From contig CANBTO010000320.1 of NCBI GenBank assembly GCA_947372405.1, forward strand, positions 1-6,198: 6,198 bases of DNA, read 5' to 3'. A program made the translations under genes and the position numbers. Below, one piece after another: positions 1-6,198 of the stretch. The notes under the pieces were generated by a model. It ran no database searches and was not told the DNA's origin. It saw nothing but the letters and a program-made list of their open reading frames with translations. This DNA comes from Verrucomicrobiaceae bacterium. GTDB lineage: Bacteria > Verrucomicrobiota > Verrucomicrobiae > Verrucomicrobiales > Akkermansiaceae. Each line of letters begins with the position of its first letter. Positions within the stretch are counted from its first letter, which is position 1.

Positions 1-1241
1 CAACGGACGCGGTTTTCCGCAGCCGGCACGAAGACATTCGGCGGATGCTCGGCGTTGTTGCCATCCAGCGAAGACATTGGCGTGTTCCGGAAGAAAGCGG
101 TCATCGAGTAGAAGTCCTTCTGCGAAATCGGATCAAACTTGTGGTCGTGGCAGGCCGCGCAGCCGGTGGTCAGGCCCAGCCAGACGGCGGAGGTGGTGTC
201 GACACGGTCCTTGGCATAAATGGCATCGTATTCCTCGCCGATCGCGCCGCCCTCACCCGTGGTGGCCAGGCAGCGGCTGAATCCAGTGGCGATCTGCTGG
301 TCAAGCGTGCGGTTCGGCATCAGGTCGCCTGCGATCTGCTCGACGGTGAACTGATCCCAAGGCATGTTCGACTTGAAGGCATTGATAACCCAGTCGCGGT
401 AGGGCCAGATGGCACGGTAGTTGTCGATGTGGATGCCGTGAGTGTCCGCGTAGCGTGCGGCATCGAGCCAATGGCGGGTAAGGTGTTCGGCGTGGGCGGT
501 GGTGGCCATCATCGCCTTTGCCTCCTCGGCGACCGCCTTGTCGGCATCCGACTCGTAGCGTTTCACAAAAGCATCGGTCGCATCCGGCAAGGGCGGCAGG
601 CCCGTTAGATCGAAGGACAGGCGGCGGTGAAAGCGTCGGGCCTCCTCAGGCGGGTTCATTTTCAGTCCGGCGGCCTCGAGTTTCTCAGTGATGAAATGAT
701 CAATGGGATTGGGTGCGTCTGCAGCAGCCTGCGGCACCGGTGGGCGGGTGAGCGCGGCGAAGGACCAGTGGGGCTGATACTTGGCTCCCTGCTGGATCCA
801 CTTCTCTAACAGAGCGATCTCGCGCGGGCTGAGAGTCTTGTGCGACTCCGGTGGCGGCATCACTTCCTCCTCGTCGCTGCTGTGGATTCGCTTCACCAGG
901 AGTGAAGCGGACGCGTCACCCTTGATGATGACGGGCTTGCCGTTTTCGCGGAGCTTGAAGGCTTCGTCTGGGCGATCGAGACGCAGCGGGGCGTCTTTTG
1001 GCTTGCGGGTGCCGGAGTCCGGACCATGGCAGTGGTAGCAATACTCCGAGAGAATGGGCTGGATGTGCTCGTTGAAGCTGACCTCTTCCGGGAGGGAGAT
1101 CGGCACATTTTCCGGAATCGCTGATGGAATCCCGGCGGCCGGTGGCGTGATGTTCGCCTGGGTGGAGGTGCGCTTGCAGGCACCTGTTAGCATGGTCAGG
1201 GTAGCGGCCACACAGGAAATGGTGATGCATTTAAGGGTCAT
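1..1241 (-). CDS. PSCyt1/DUF1549 cytochrome-type lipoprotein, N-terminal part (3' end outside window)
   Basis: The 413 visible codons are open to the left edge, so the C-terminus is missing. The N-terminus is a signal peptide ending in a lipobox-like LTGAC (Cys22), which suggests a lipoprotein. A PSCyt1 cytochrome c-like domain follows at about residues 54-155, with the heme motif CYHCH (68-72) and a candidate axial Met in EEVMPPP (Met128). DUF1549 covers about 178-390 and shows the family's typical strings LTGLPP, RHWLDAARYADTHG, WPYRDWVI, EQIAGDL and a second CxxCH in CAACHDHKFDPI (361-371). The family is abundant in Planctomycetota and Verrucomicrobiota, usually continues into DUF1553, and is often followed by a DUF1501 gene; its biochemical role is not established. 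The ATG at 1241 is the only one in frame, because a TAA lies nine codons upstream. No Shine-Dalgarno motif is visible. It follows the propeller gene after 97 bases and may share its transcript. Family assignment is firm; function is unknown. Confidence 0.93.
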   Translation of the reverse strand, partial: MTLKCITISCVAATLTMLTGACKRTSTQANITPPAAGIPSAIPENVPISLPEEVSFNEHIQPILSEYCYHCHGPDSGTRKPKDAPLRLDRPDEAFKLRENGKPVIIKGDASASLLVKRIHSSDEEEVMPPPESHKTLSPREIALLEKWIQQGAKYQPHWSFAALTRPPVPQAAADAPNPIDHFITEKLEAAGLKMNPPEEARRFHRRLSFDLTGLPPLPDATDAFVKRYESDADKAVAEEAKAMMATTAHAEHLTRHWLDAARYADTHGIHIDNYRAIWPYRDWVINAFKSNMPWDQFTVEQIAGDLMPNRTLDQQIATGFSRCLATTGEGGAIGEEYDAIYAKDRVDTTSAVWLGLTTGCAACHDHKFDPISQKDFYSMTAFFRNTPMSSLDGNNAEHPPNVFVPAAENRVR

Positions 1242-1338
1242 GGAGAAATGGGCGGATCGCGGAAATTACAATGCTCTATAATGACATCTGGCTGGCGGTC
1301 TTTCGGATGGAAGAACGGGCAGAAATGCCTGTATCACG
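1242..1338 (-). other. 97-base spacer upstream of the PSCyt1/DUF1549 gene
   Basis: The spacer separates the propeller gene from the PSCyt1/DUF1549 gene on the same strand. It has an AT-rich patch (about 1264-1286) that could hold a weak -10 element, but no matching -35 box is visible. There is no hairpin followed by a T run, so I cannot tell whether the downstream gene has its own promoter or is the third gene of the operon. Confidence 0.4.
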
Positions 1339-2778
1339 TCACTTGGGGATCTCGTTGAGGGTGTAGTAGGCGTCTGCGTGCCAAAGGGCTTGGCCACTGG
1401 CGGATTTCACGCCCTTGGAATCGAGGTGATGGACGTGTCCACGGACGAGGCCGTCGATTTTAAGGCGCACGGATTTTTTGTCAGGAGAGACGGTGGCGGC
1501 GGTGATTTTCGGGGTGGCCTGATCGACTTCCGGGCTGCCGTAACCGGATTGCAAGATGTAGGTCCAGGCGGCCATGGAATAGCTGGCAGGGTCTCCGGCG
1601 GAAGCGGGATCGACGGGTTCGGTGAAGTTGAGGGTGAAGCCGTCGGAGTTGGCGGTCATGGTTTCGATTTCAAAGGGAGTTCTACCGGTCCACTTGACGC
1701 GTTCGAAAGTGAATGCCTTGCTGCCGCGCGAGGCCCAGCCGCGATTAGAGCCGCCGGTGAAAATCATGCCGGTTTGCTGGTCATAGCGCACAGGGATGAG
1801 GCCGGCTTCGAAGCCTTCGAGAAAATGGAAAACCGCGCCCTGATAGAGATCGTTGACTTTTTCCAGGCAGACGCGCTGGATTTGTGAGTGGGTTTGCTCG
1901 CCGACGTAGAGTTGGTTTTTCCACGGACCGAATTTCCCATTGCTCATGTCGCAAGCGATACCGGTCGGGGATTGGCCGATGATGGCATGAGGGAAAACGA
2001 CGGCAGGTGGGATGAACTCCGGGTGCTTGAGTCGCTCGGCGAGGACACGCGATGGGTCAGCCGGCTCAGGTGGTGCGGGGAGATTGGCGAGGGTATGGTA
2101 TTTGTTGCCAGTGGGGTTGCCTTGGAATGAGCCGGGCTTGAGCCATTTGAGCGAAGATGAGCCGTTCCAGAGGCCTTGGTTGTCCATGTAAAACGCGTCG
2201 CCTTCCGCATTGAAGCCGATACCACCCGGGGAGCGGATGCCGGAGCAGGTGGGGATCATTTTTCCATCCGGGGTGATGCGCACGCACCAGCCGCGCCAGT
2301 CGGAGTTCGCCGCAGCGGAGCCGGTGAGGCAGAGGACAACCCAGATGTCGCCATTCTTGTCGGGCTCGCTGCCGAAGGCGAATTCGTGATAGTCGCCGTT
2401 GATGCCCCAGTCGGAACAGATGGTTTCAAAGGTGTCTGCGACGCCGCTGCCGGTGGAATCCTTGATGCGGGTGACTTCCGGGCGCTGGGTGAGGTAGAAC
2501 CAACCGGCTTTCCAAAACATGCCGAAAGGTTCATGCAGGCCTTGGGCGAATTTTTTCCATGTGACTTTGCTCAGGTCGTCGCCATAGGCACCGGTGCAGA
2601 TCCATAGATCGCCACGGCGGGTCGTGACTGCGATTTTTTGCTCGGGCATGAGGGCGATGGAGCCGATTTCCATGACCTCGCCGGGTGGCATCGGGATTTC
2701 CTCGCGAAGGTAGTAGTCGGATTGGGTGGCGGCGCTGGCGAAGACGGCGGTGAGGAGGCTGAGGATGATGTGGCGCAT
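1339..2778 (-). CDS. Exported PVC-type beta-propeller dehydrogenase-like protein
   Basis: This 479-residue protein starts with a short signal peptide (about residues 1-17, MRHIILSLLTAVFASA). Residues about 25-365 look like a six-bladed propeller of the glucose/sorbosone dehydrogenase-like group common in PVC bacteria. Recognisable strings are LHEPFGM (81-87), the calcium-loop-like DSTGSGVADTFE (107-118), GDYHEFAFG (128-136), SPGGIGFN (183-190) and QLYVGEQT (289-296). The tail, about 366-475, resembles a beta-sandwich (Ig-like) domain. Its seven cysteines form no CxxCH, so it carries no heme of its own, whereas many PVC relatives have a cytochrome domain fused to the C-terminus. The adjacent upstream gene encodes a cytochrome c, which suggests a partner for electron transfer (inference). 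The ATG is the only one in frame after a TGA ten codons upstream, and a weak AGGA lies 11 bases before it. The fold is likely; catalytic activity and substrate are not shown, and it could be a non-enzymatic propeller. Confidence 0.88.
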   Translation of the reverse strand: MRHIILSLLTAVFASAATQSDYYLREEIPMPPGEVMEIGSIALMPEQKIAVTTRRGDLWICTGAYGDDLSKVTWKKFAQGLHEPFGMFWKAGWFYLTQRPEVTRIKDSTGSGVADTFETICSDWGINGDYHEFAFGSEPDKNGDIWVVLCLTGSAAANSDWRGWCVRITPDGKMIPTCSGIRSPGGIGFNAEGDAFYMDNQGLWNGSSSLKWLKPGSFQGNPTGNKYHTLANLPAPPEPADPSRVLAERLKHPEFIPPAVVFPHAIIGQSPTGIACDMSNGKFGPWKNQLYVGEQTHSQIQRVCLEKVNDLYQGAVFHFLEGFEAGLIPVRYDQQTGMIFTGGSNRGWASRGSKAFTFERVKWTGRTPFEIETMTANSDGFTLNFTEPVDPASAGDPASYSMAAWTYILQSGYGSPEVDQATPKITAATVSPDKKSVRLKIDGLVRGHVHHLDSKGVKSASGQALWHADAYYTLNEIPK

Positions 2779-2821
2779 GGGGAAGGAGTTCCTGGTTTTC
2801 AGTGTTCAGGAATATGAAGAA
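2779..2821 (-). other. Short operon spacer between cytochrome/PA14 and propeller genes
   Basis: Only 43 bases separate the stop of the cytochrome gene from the start of the propeller gene on the same strand, and I see no terminator-like hairpin with a T run. This supports co-transcription. An AGGA at 2793-2790 is the only candidate ribosome binding site, 11 bases from the ATG, which is a longer spacing than ideal. Confidence 0.6.
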
Positions 2822-4237
2822 CTATTGGTTCCAGCGGTAGGTGAGGGTGACGGTTTGGCCGGGAGTGAGGGTAAGAGCGGTTTTTCCGGCCGTGCCATCA
2901 ATGGTGATTCCCTGCGCTTGGGGGATTTGAATTTCGAGTGGCGCCACGGTGACTGTTAGCTTGCGGACGAGCGTTCCGGATTCCGCGTGCCACGAGTCTA
3001 ACAAGAATTGCTCGCCGATCTGGACGGAGAAGGTGGGATTTCCAACGGCATCAAGCTTGTAGCCGCGGAAGCGGGCGATCGCGGGAAGGGTGCGGGTTTT
3101 GCTGAGGCTGATGACATCGTCTCCAGCAGGAGGCGCTTGATTTCCCATGCCGCGATCCGTCCAGTGGAGTCCGCCGTCCATGAATTTACCGGTCCAGATG
3201 AGTTCCGGTCCAAGATTGTCAGCCGAGTAGGCAAGATTGAGACCACCGGGGAAGCCGAAGCAAATCGCGCGTGGTGTCGTGCCCGCAATGAAATTCCGAT
3301 AGATGGCAGGGCGACCGCCAGTTGGCTCGATGGGGATGGAATTGGTTGGGTTTGCGGATCCCATGGCAGGTGTATCGGTGAGCCATTTCCAACTCTTGAT
3401 GCCAGGGCCTTTCCAACCGATCGCGAGTCCCTGATTTCCACCGACTTCGAGGTAGTCGACTGAAAACGGGTGCGGCCCCTGAGTGAGTTGGATCTTGGCC
3501 TTCTTCAGTCGCGAACCATTCATCGGGCCGGAACCATCGATTTGAAGGAATGGTTTGCCATCCATGCGGATCACGGCTGCGTCATCGACATCAAGGACAA
3601 AAGTGTATTCGCCCGTGGCGGGAGCTTCGAAGCTGGCTTTCCAGGTCATGGCGAACTCGTTTTTGTGGGGCGAATCAGCGAGGCTGATGATGCCGTTGTG
3701 TCTTTCCTCGACACTTTCAGGCTTGAGAGTGGAAAAGTCCGGGATCGCGCCCCATTTGCCGGGATAGACTTGTGAGATGAGGTTGGTGAGAGCGGTTTTT
3801 TCAAGAGGAAGGGGGTGGAGTTTGAGGATTTCCCCGGCGGTCCATGGGGTTTTGCGGTCCTCCACCGAGGCACGGATGGTTTTGACGAAATCCGCGGTGA
3901 CCGGGCTGGCATTGTTGCCCCATGAGGAGCGGACGAAGGTGAGAATGGCGGCGATTTGATCGTCAGGAATGACTGCTCCCTGGGGTGGCATTTCGAGGTT
4001 GTAGGTTCTTCCCGAAACCTCGACCGGACCGGTGAGTCCCTTGAGCGCGATTTTCACCGCGCGATCCGCATCACCCGCGATCCACGGACTTCCGGCGAGC
4101 GGCGGGAAGGCACCCCCAGTGGCACCTTTGCCATCAAGAGCATGGCAGGCGGAACAATAGTGGGTGAAAAGTTGGCCGCCGTCTTGGGCGAACAGGGGGC
4201 CGGTGAATACGAGCAGCAGGAGGATGCGGTGGAACAT
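2822..4237 (-). CDS. Exported cytochrome c with PA14 domain and unassigned C-terminal domain
   Basis: The 471-residue product has a clear signal peptide (MFHRILLLLVFTGPLFA, cut before about residue 18). A class I cytochrome c domain follows at about 20-105, with heme motif CSACH (28-32) and a likely axial Met83 in LEMPPQG. After a linker comes a PA14-like domain at about 155-285, with the characteristic DVDDAAVIRMDGKP stretch (216-229); PA14 domains often bind carbohydrate. Residues about 310-471 form a third region containing PRAICFGFPGG, WTGKFMD (348-354) and HWTDRG (358-363), which I cannot assign with confidence. It probably passes electrons in the periplasm, most plausibly with the propeller protein encoded 43 bases downstream (inference from adjacency). 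The ATG at 4237 is the only in-frame start, since a TAA lies 13 codons upstream. No Shine-Dalgarno motif precedes it. The small ORF ending 22 bases upstream might couple its translation. Confidence 0.9.
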   Translation of the reverse strand: MFHRILLLLVFTGPLFAQDGGQLFTHYCSACHALDGKGATGGAFPPLAGSPWIAGDADRAVKIALKGLTGPVEVSGRTYNLEMPPQGAVIPDDQIAAILTFVRSSWGNNASPVTADFVKTIRASVEDRKTPWTAGEILKLHPLPLEKTALTNLISQVYPGKWGAIPDFSTLKPESVEERHNGIISLADSPHKNEFAMTWKASFEAPATGEYTFVLDVDDAAVIRMDGKPFLQIDGSGPMNGSRLKKAKIQLTQGPHPFSVDYLEVGGNQGLAIGWKGPGIKSWKWLTDTPAMGSANPTNSIPIEPTGGRPAIYRNFIAGTTPRAICFGFPGGLNLAYSADNLGPELIWTGKFMDGGLHWTDRGMGNQAPPAGDDVISLSKTRTLPAIARFRGYKLDAVGNPTFSVQIGEQFLLDSWHAESGTLVRKLTVTVAPLEIQIPQAQGITIDGTAGKTALTLTPGQTVTLTYRWNQ

Positions 4238-4259
4238 GGGGCAAATGGGATCGGATGGG

Positions 4260-4352
4260 CTATCGGTATGCTTCTGTTAATGTGTGCCGAAAGGAAGAGC
4301 TCGCTGCAAATGGCGACGTCTCCCCCTCGCTTTCGTGGATGTTGCGGTTCAT
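4260..4352 (-). CDS. Possible 30-residue leader peptide or small protein
   Basis: The ORF begins MNRNIHESEGETSPFAASSS and ends TLTEAYR before a TAG. It is preceded by AGAGGA with a six-base spacing to the ATG (4364-4359), the best-looking ribosome binding site in the window. Its stop lies 22 bases before the cytochrome gene start, which itself lacks such a site, so the ORF could be a leader coupled to that gene. The peptide is hydrophilic, with no signal peptide or membrane segment, and I do not recognise it. A chance ORF in a leader region is quite possible. The same frame is open further upstream, to an alternative ATG at 4463. Confidence 0.3.
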   Translation of the reverse strand: MNRNIHESEGETSPFAASSSFRHTLTEAYR

Positions 4353-4358
4353 GTTGAT

Positions 4359-4364
4359 TCCTCT
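4359..4364 (-). promoter_or_regulatory. Shine-Dalgarno-like AGAGGA before the small ORF
   Basis: AGAGGA on the minus strand is six bases from the ATG at 4352. The larger genes in this window have weak or no such motif, so this match is what makes the 30-codon ORF worth noting. A six-base purine match can arise by chance. Confidence 0.35.
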
Positions 4365-4466
4365 GGTTTTGCGGAGCGGATTTCCCTGATGATCGGAGAC
4401 TTTTTGGATGGTGCTCAATTGAAAAGTCCTTGTGCGTCGGACTCCATTCATTCCAATTCCCACCAG

Positions 4467-4482
4467 GCTTCACTTTTGAAGC
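4467..4482. repeat. Small inverted repeat (6-bp stem, 4-base loop)
   Basis: GCTTCA and TGAAGC pair perfectly around a four-base loop. The hairpin lies about 80 bases beyond the esterase stop codon. No T run follows on either strand, so it is a poor candidate for an intrinsic terminator. It could be an operator half-site pair or simply chance. Confidence 0.3.
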
Positions 4483-4560
4483 ATCGAATCGTGCAGGGAA
4501 GGACCATCATCGCTCTAGCGGAATGTGCAGGAGAAATGATTACAGTGGTTTCTTTGTTTC

Positions 4561-5790
4561 CTATTTCTTCTGCCCACCATGAAATTCAACCATCGCCTCG
4601 GCAAAGGCCTTGCCGATCGGTGCCATCGTCTTGGCGGCGCCATTGTAGTGGCAACCCCAATGGGAGACGCCTTTCAGACGTTTCAATTCATCCGGCGTAA
4701 AGCACTTCTCCATGGCCTTCTTACGCGCCGCCTCTTTCTCCTCAGGGGACAGGTTCGGATTCTTCTCGTCCTCTCCATCCATCTTGTCGTTGAGGCTTTC
4801 CAAGCGCTCGTTCAGCGCCGCCAAATCGTAGTCCCAATAGGGTGCCGTCTGCACTGCAACCACGTTGCCCTTGAACTCCGGAAGCGATGCCGGCGCGGCC
4901 TGGGCCTGGCGGAAATACATTTGCGGCGGCTTTTTGTCTTCCACCTGGCCACCTATCCCCATGACACCAATCACAAACGGCAGCTTCGGCGACGCCAGAT
5001 CCTTGCGCACGTCGCGGATGAACTGCGCCATCAGTTGTCCGTATAGATCGTATCCGTTAGGTTGATTCTGGTTGTGATACGTCGAGTCGTCGATCATGTC
5101 GTTCCATCCCTGAAACCAAACAAAACCGGCCAGCTCGCAGCCCTTTTTGGGATCATATTCCGGAACCACCCGCTTGATGTCCTCCAGCACCTTGCGCACA
5201 TGCCGGATCATGTCGCGATAGCACACACCCGTTTCCTTGATCTTTTCGGCCTTGGCCTTGGCCAGATCCTCACCCTGCTCCTTGCGCTGGGCCAACTCGC
5301 CGTCGCTCCACACGTATGGCCCGGCGCCGGGCGGGCGGAAATCCGTATGCAGACTCTTGCCGCCCCAGGAGGTCTTGATGAGCAGGGCAGGTTCCCCCAG
5401 CAGCTTCTCCATGTAGATTCCAAAGGTGAATTCCGGACCAATTTCCTCCGGCGAAGCGCCGAATCCCGCGGTCACTTTACCTTTCTGTTCGGTCGTATCG
5501 TCATCCGCGCAACCGACCGACGAAATCCAGACATTCCGGCACACACGTGGAGTCCCGTCGGCATTGCGCATTTCCTTGAGGATCGGCGCCGTCTTCGAAT
5601 CATCGGCCATGGAATCGAACGTGGAAACGTTCGCATGCCCCTGCATGTTCGACTGGCCGGCCAGAATATAAACCTTCAGGGGCTTGGTTAGCTTCATCGG
5701 CTTCGCTACCAGCTCGCCGGCTGCCCCGAACATCAGACCGGCAACTGCAGCGATCATTAGAGGTTCCACAATTCGTCCTGTGTTTCTCAT
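4561..5790 (-). CDS. Exported SGNH-type esterase, sialate O-acetylesterase (SASA/DUF303) family
   Basis: This 409-residue protein probably removes acetyl groups from sugars outside the cytoplasm. A signal peptide fills about residues 1-29, with hydrophobic core LMIAAVAGLMFGAAG. The catalytic domain opens with YILAGQSNMQG, where Ser47 of GQSNM is the expected nucleophile. KTSWGGKSL (139-147) supplies the block II glycine, WFQGWND (225-231) matches block III, and the C-terminal GCHYNGAAK probably carries the catalytic His381. GWND replaces the GEsD more usual in characterised acetylesterases; I recall this variant from PVC homologues. A charged, helix-prone stretch at about 325-372 interrupts the domain before the final histidine. 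The start is fixed by the ATGA overlap with the upstream gene, which also suggests translational coupling. The true substrate (sialic acid, acetylated xylan or another glycan) cannot be told from sequence. Confidence 0.9.
   Translation of the reverse strand: MRNTGRIVEPLMIAAVAGLMFGAAGELVAKPMKLTKPLKVYILAGQSNMQGHANVSTFDSMADDSKTAPILKEMRNADGTPRVCRNVWISSVGCADDDTTEQKGKVTAGFGASPEEIGPEFTFGIYMEKLLGEPALLIKTSWGGKSLHTDFRPPGAGPYVWSDGELAQRKEQGEDLAKAKAEKIKETGVCYRDMIRHVRKVLEDIKRVVPEYDPKKGCELAGFVWFQGWNDMIDDSTYHNQNQPNGYDLYGQLMAQFIRDVRKDLASPKLPFVIGVMGIGGQVEDKKPPQMYFRQAQAAPASLPEFKGNVVAVQTAPYWDYDLAALNERLESLNDKMDGEDEKNPNLSPEEKEAARKKAMEKCFTPDELKRLKGVSHWGCHYNGAAKTMAPIGKAFAEAMVEFHGGQKK
5787..5790 (-). promoter_or_regulatory. 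ATGA stop/start overlap
   Basis: The TGA of the right-edge gene and the ATG of the esterase share four bases. Such overlaps usually mean one mRNA with translation re-initiation. The esterase has no strong Shine-Dalgarno motif of its own, since the preceding bases are mostly A and C, which fits coupling. Confidence 0.75.
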
Positions 5791-6198
5791 GGTGTGTTTT
5801 TCTTTGTGTTGTCTGAAGCATCCCTGTCTGCGGCTGCCTGTGCGATAAAATCCTGCATGTCCACCAGTTTCGGCGAAACCTTGCTGGCTTTGATCTGGGC
5901 AATGCTGGTATTCAGGAGCTTCACCAGCTTGCTTTCGGGATTTGTCTCGATGAGTTTGCGGCGGATCTCCTGCAATTGAGGCACAACCGCATTGGCATGT
6001 TTGCCGTAGCGTTTGAGATAATCCAGGCTTGGTATAACGCGATCTTCTTCACCCCAACGGTCAACCTCCATGATCGACACACACATCTGCATGCCTTCAC
6101 GGATATGCAATCGCGAAAGAAGATCAAGACCCGCCAAGCGGATGACATCACCAAACATTTCGTCGCTGGGTGCCAGTTTCTCGATCGCCTTGACGATG
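5787..6198 (-). CDS. C-terminal fragment of a HEAT-like protein, possibly DUF6288 (5' end outside window)
   Basis: The frame is open to the right edge, giving 136 visible residues plus a stop; the gene must begin beyond the window, so the internal Met at 6158 is not its likely start. The fragment is mostly helical, with strings such as LAGLDLLSRLHIREGMQMCV, MEVDRWGEEDRVIPSLDYL and YGKHANAVVPQLQEIRRKL. These resemble the HEAT-like helical repeats at the C-terminus of DUF6288 proteins of Planctomycetota and Verrucomicrobiota, which combine a PDZ-like region with repeats and are often exported. The end is polar and lysine-rich, with no membrane anchor. It is joined to the esterase gene by the ATGA overlap, so the two products are likely made together. 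The coding call is strong; the DUF6288 name is recalled from pattern and uncertain, and no function can be assigned. Confidence 0.8.
   Translation of the reverse strand, partial: IVKAIEKLAPSDEMFGDVIRLAGLDLLSRLHIREGMQMCVSIMEVDRWGEEDRVIPSLDYLKRYGKHANAVVPQLQEIRRKLIETNPESKLVKLLNTSIAQIKASKVSPKLVDMQDFIAQAAADRDASDNTKKNTP

Larger units (their letters stand above)
4238..4560 (-). other. Intergenic region between esterase and cytochrome genes
   Basis: At 323 bases this is the only long non-coding stretch in the window. It lies downstream of the esterase gene and upstream of the cytochrome/propeller genes, so it should contain the end of one transcript and the promoter of the next. Read on the minus strand it contains a short hairpin (4482-4467) without a T run and a 30-codon ORF with a good ribosome binding site (4352-4260). 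I found no convincing -35/-10 pair, riboswitch, tRNA or repeat array. Longer open frames crossing it on either strand have no recognisable protein character. Confidence 0.6.

Noticed and set aside
45..608. A 187-codon plus-strand open frame opposite the PSCyt1/DUF1549 gene
   Set aside because: The minus strand here encodes unmistakable DUF1549 motifs, and the plus-strand product is a Gly/Val/Arg-rich shadow without family resemblance.
1277..1282. A plus-strand TATAAT, a perfect -10 hexamer
   Set aside because: No -35 box lies 16-18 bases upstream and nothing on the plus strand downstream looks like a gene, so it is probably chance in an AT-rich patch.
4467..4482. Hairpin considered as the esterase transcript terminator
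   Set aside because: The stem is only six pairs with half of them A-T, and no T run follows on the minus strand. It is listed only as an inverted repeat.
4284..4700. A plus-strand open frame spanning the 323-base gap and the end of the esterase gene
   Set aside because: It overlaps the well-supported C-terminus of the esterase and its translation is low-information with no recognisable motif.
5062..5691. A 209-codon plus-strand open frame opposite the esterase gene
   Set aside because: It is antisense to a gene with clear catalytic motifs and a coupled start. Its translation shows no domain or signal and reads as a reverse-complement shadow.

Overview
The window reads as part of a PVC-superphylum genome, most likely Verrucomicrobiota or Planctomycetota. 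The reason is the gene content: a PSCyt1/DUF1549 cytochrome-type protein, a PVC-style beta-propeller dehydrogenase-like protein, a cytochrome c fused to a PA14 domain, and a sialate O-acetylesterase-type SGNH hydrolase with the GWND signature. This assignment rests on remembered protein families, because no rRNA or marker gene is present. The exact phylum is open.

All five convincing genes lie on the minus strand, so transcription runs from right to left. At the right edge (6198 to 5787) is the C-terminal part of a HEAT-like protein, possibly DUF6288. Its stop codon overlaps by four bases (ATGA) the start of an exported SGNH esterase (5790 to 4561). A 323-base gap follows, the only sizeable non-coding stretch. 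It holds a small hairpin and a 30-codon ORF with a good ribosome binding site. Next come a secreted cytochrome c/PA14 protein (4237 to 2822), a secreted beta-propeller protein 43 bases further on (2778 to 1339), and, 97 bases beyond that, the N-terminal 413 residues of a predicted lipoprotein with PSCyt1 and DUF1549 domains (1241 to the left edge).

All four genes with a visible N-terminus carry export signals, so the locus acts in the periplasm or at the cell surface. The propeller protein has no heme motif, while its upstream neighbour is a single-heme cytochrome with a putative carbohydrate-binding PA14 domain. A two-protein oxidoreductase (propeller plus electron acceptor) acting on a sugar-like substrate is a reasonable inference. 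The esterase could remove acetyl groups from the same kind of glycan, but it sits in a separate transcription block and no substrate can be read from the sequence. I see no mobile element, CRISPR array, tRNA or rRNA, and no clearly new defence or secretion system. The most notable points are the split cytochrome/propeller module, the unassigned C-terminal domain of the cytochrome protein, and the possible leader peptide gene.
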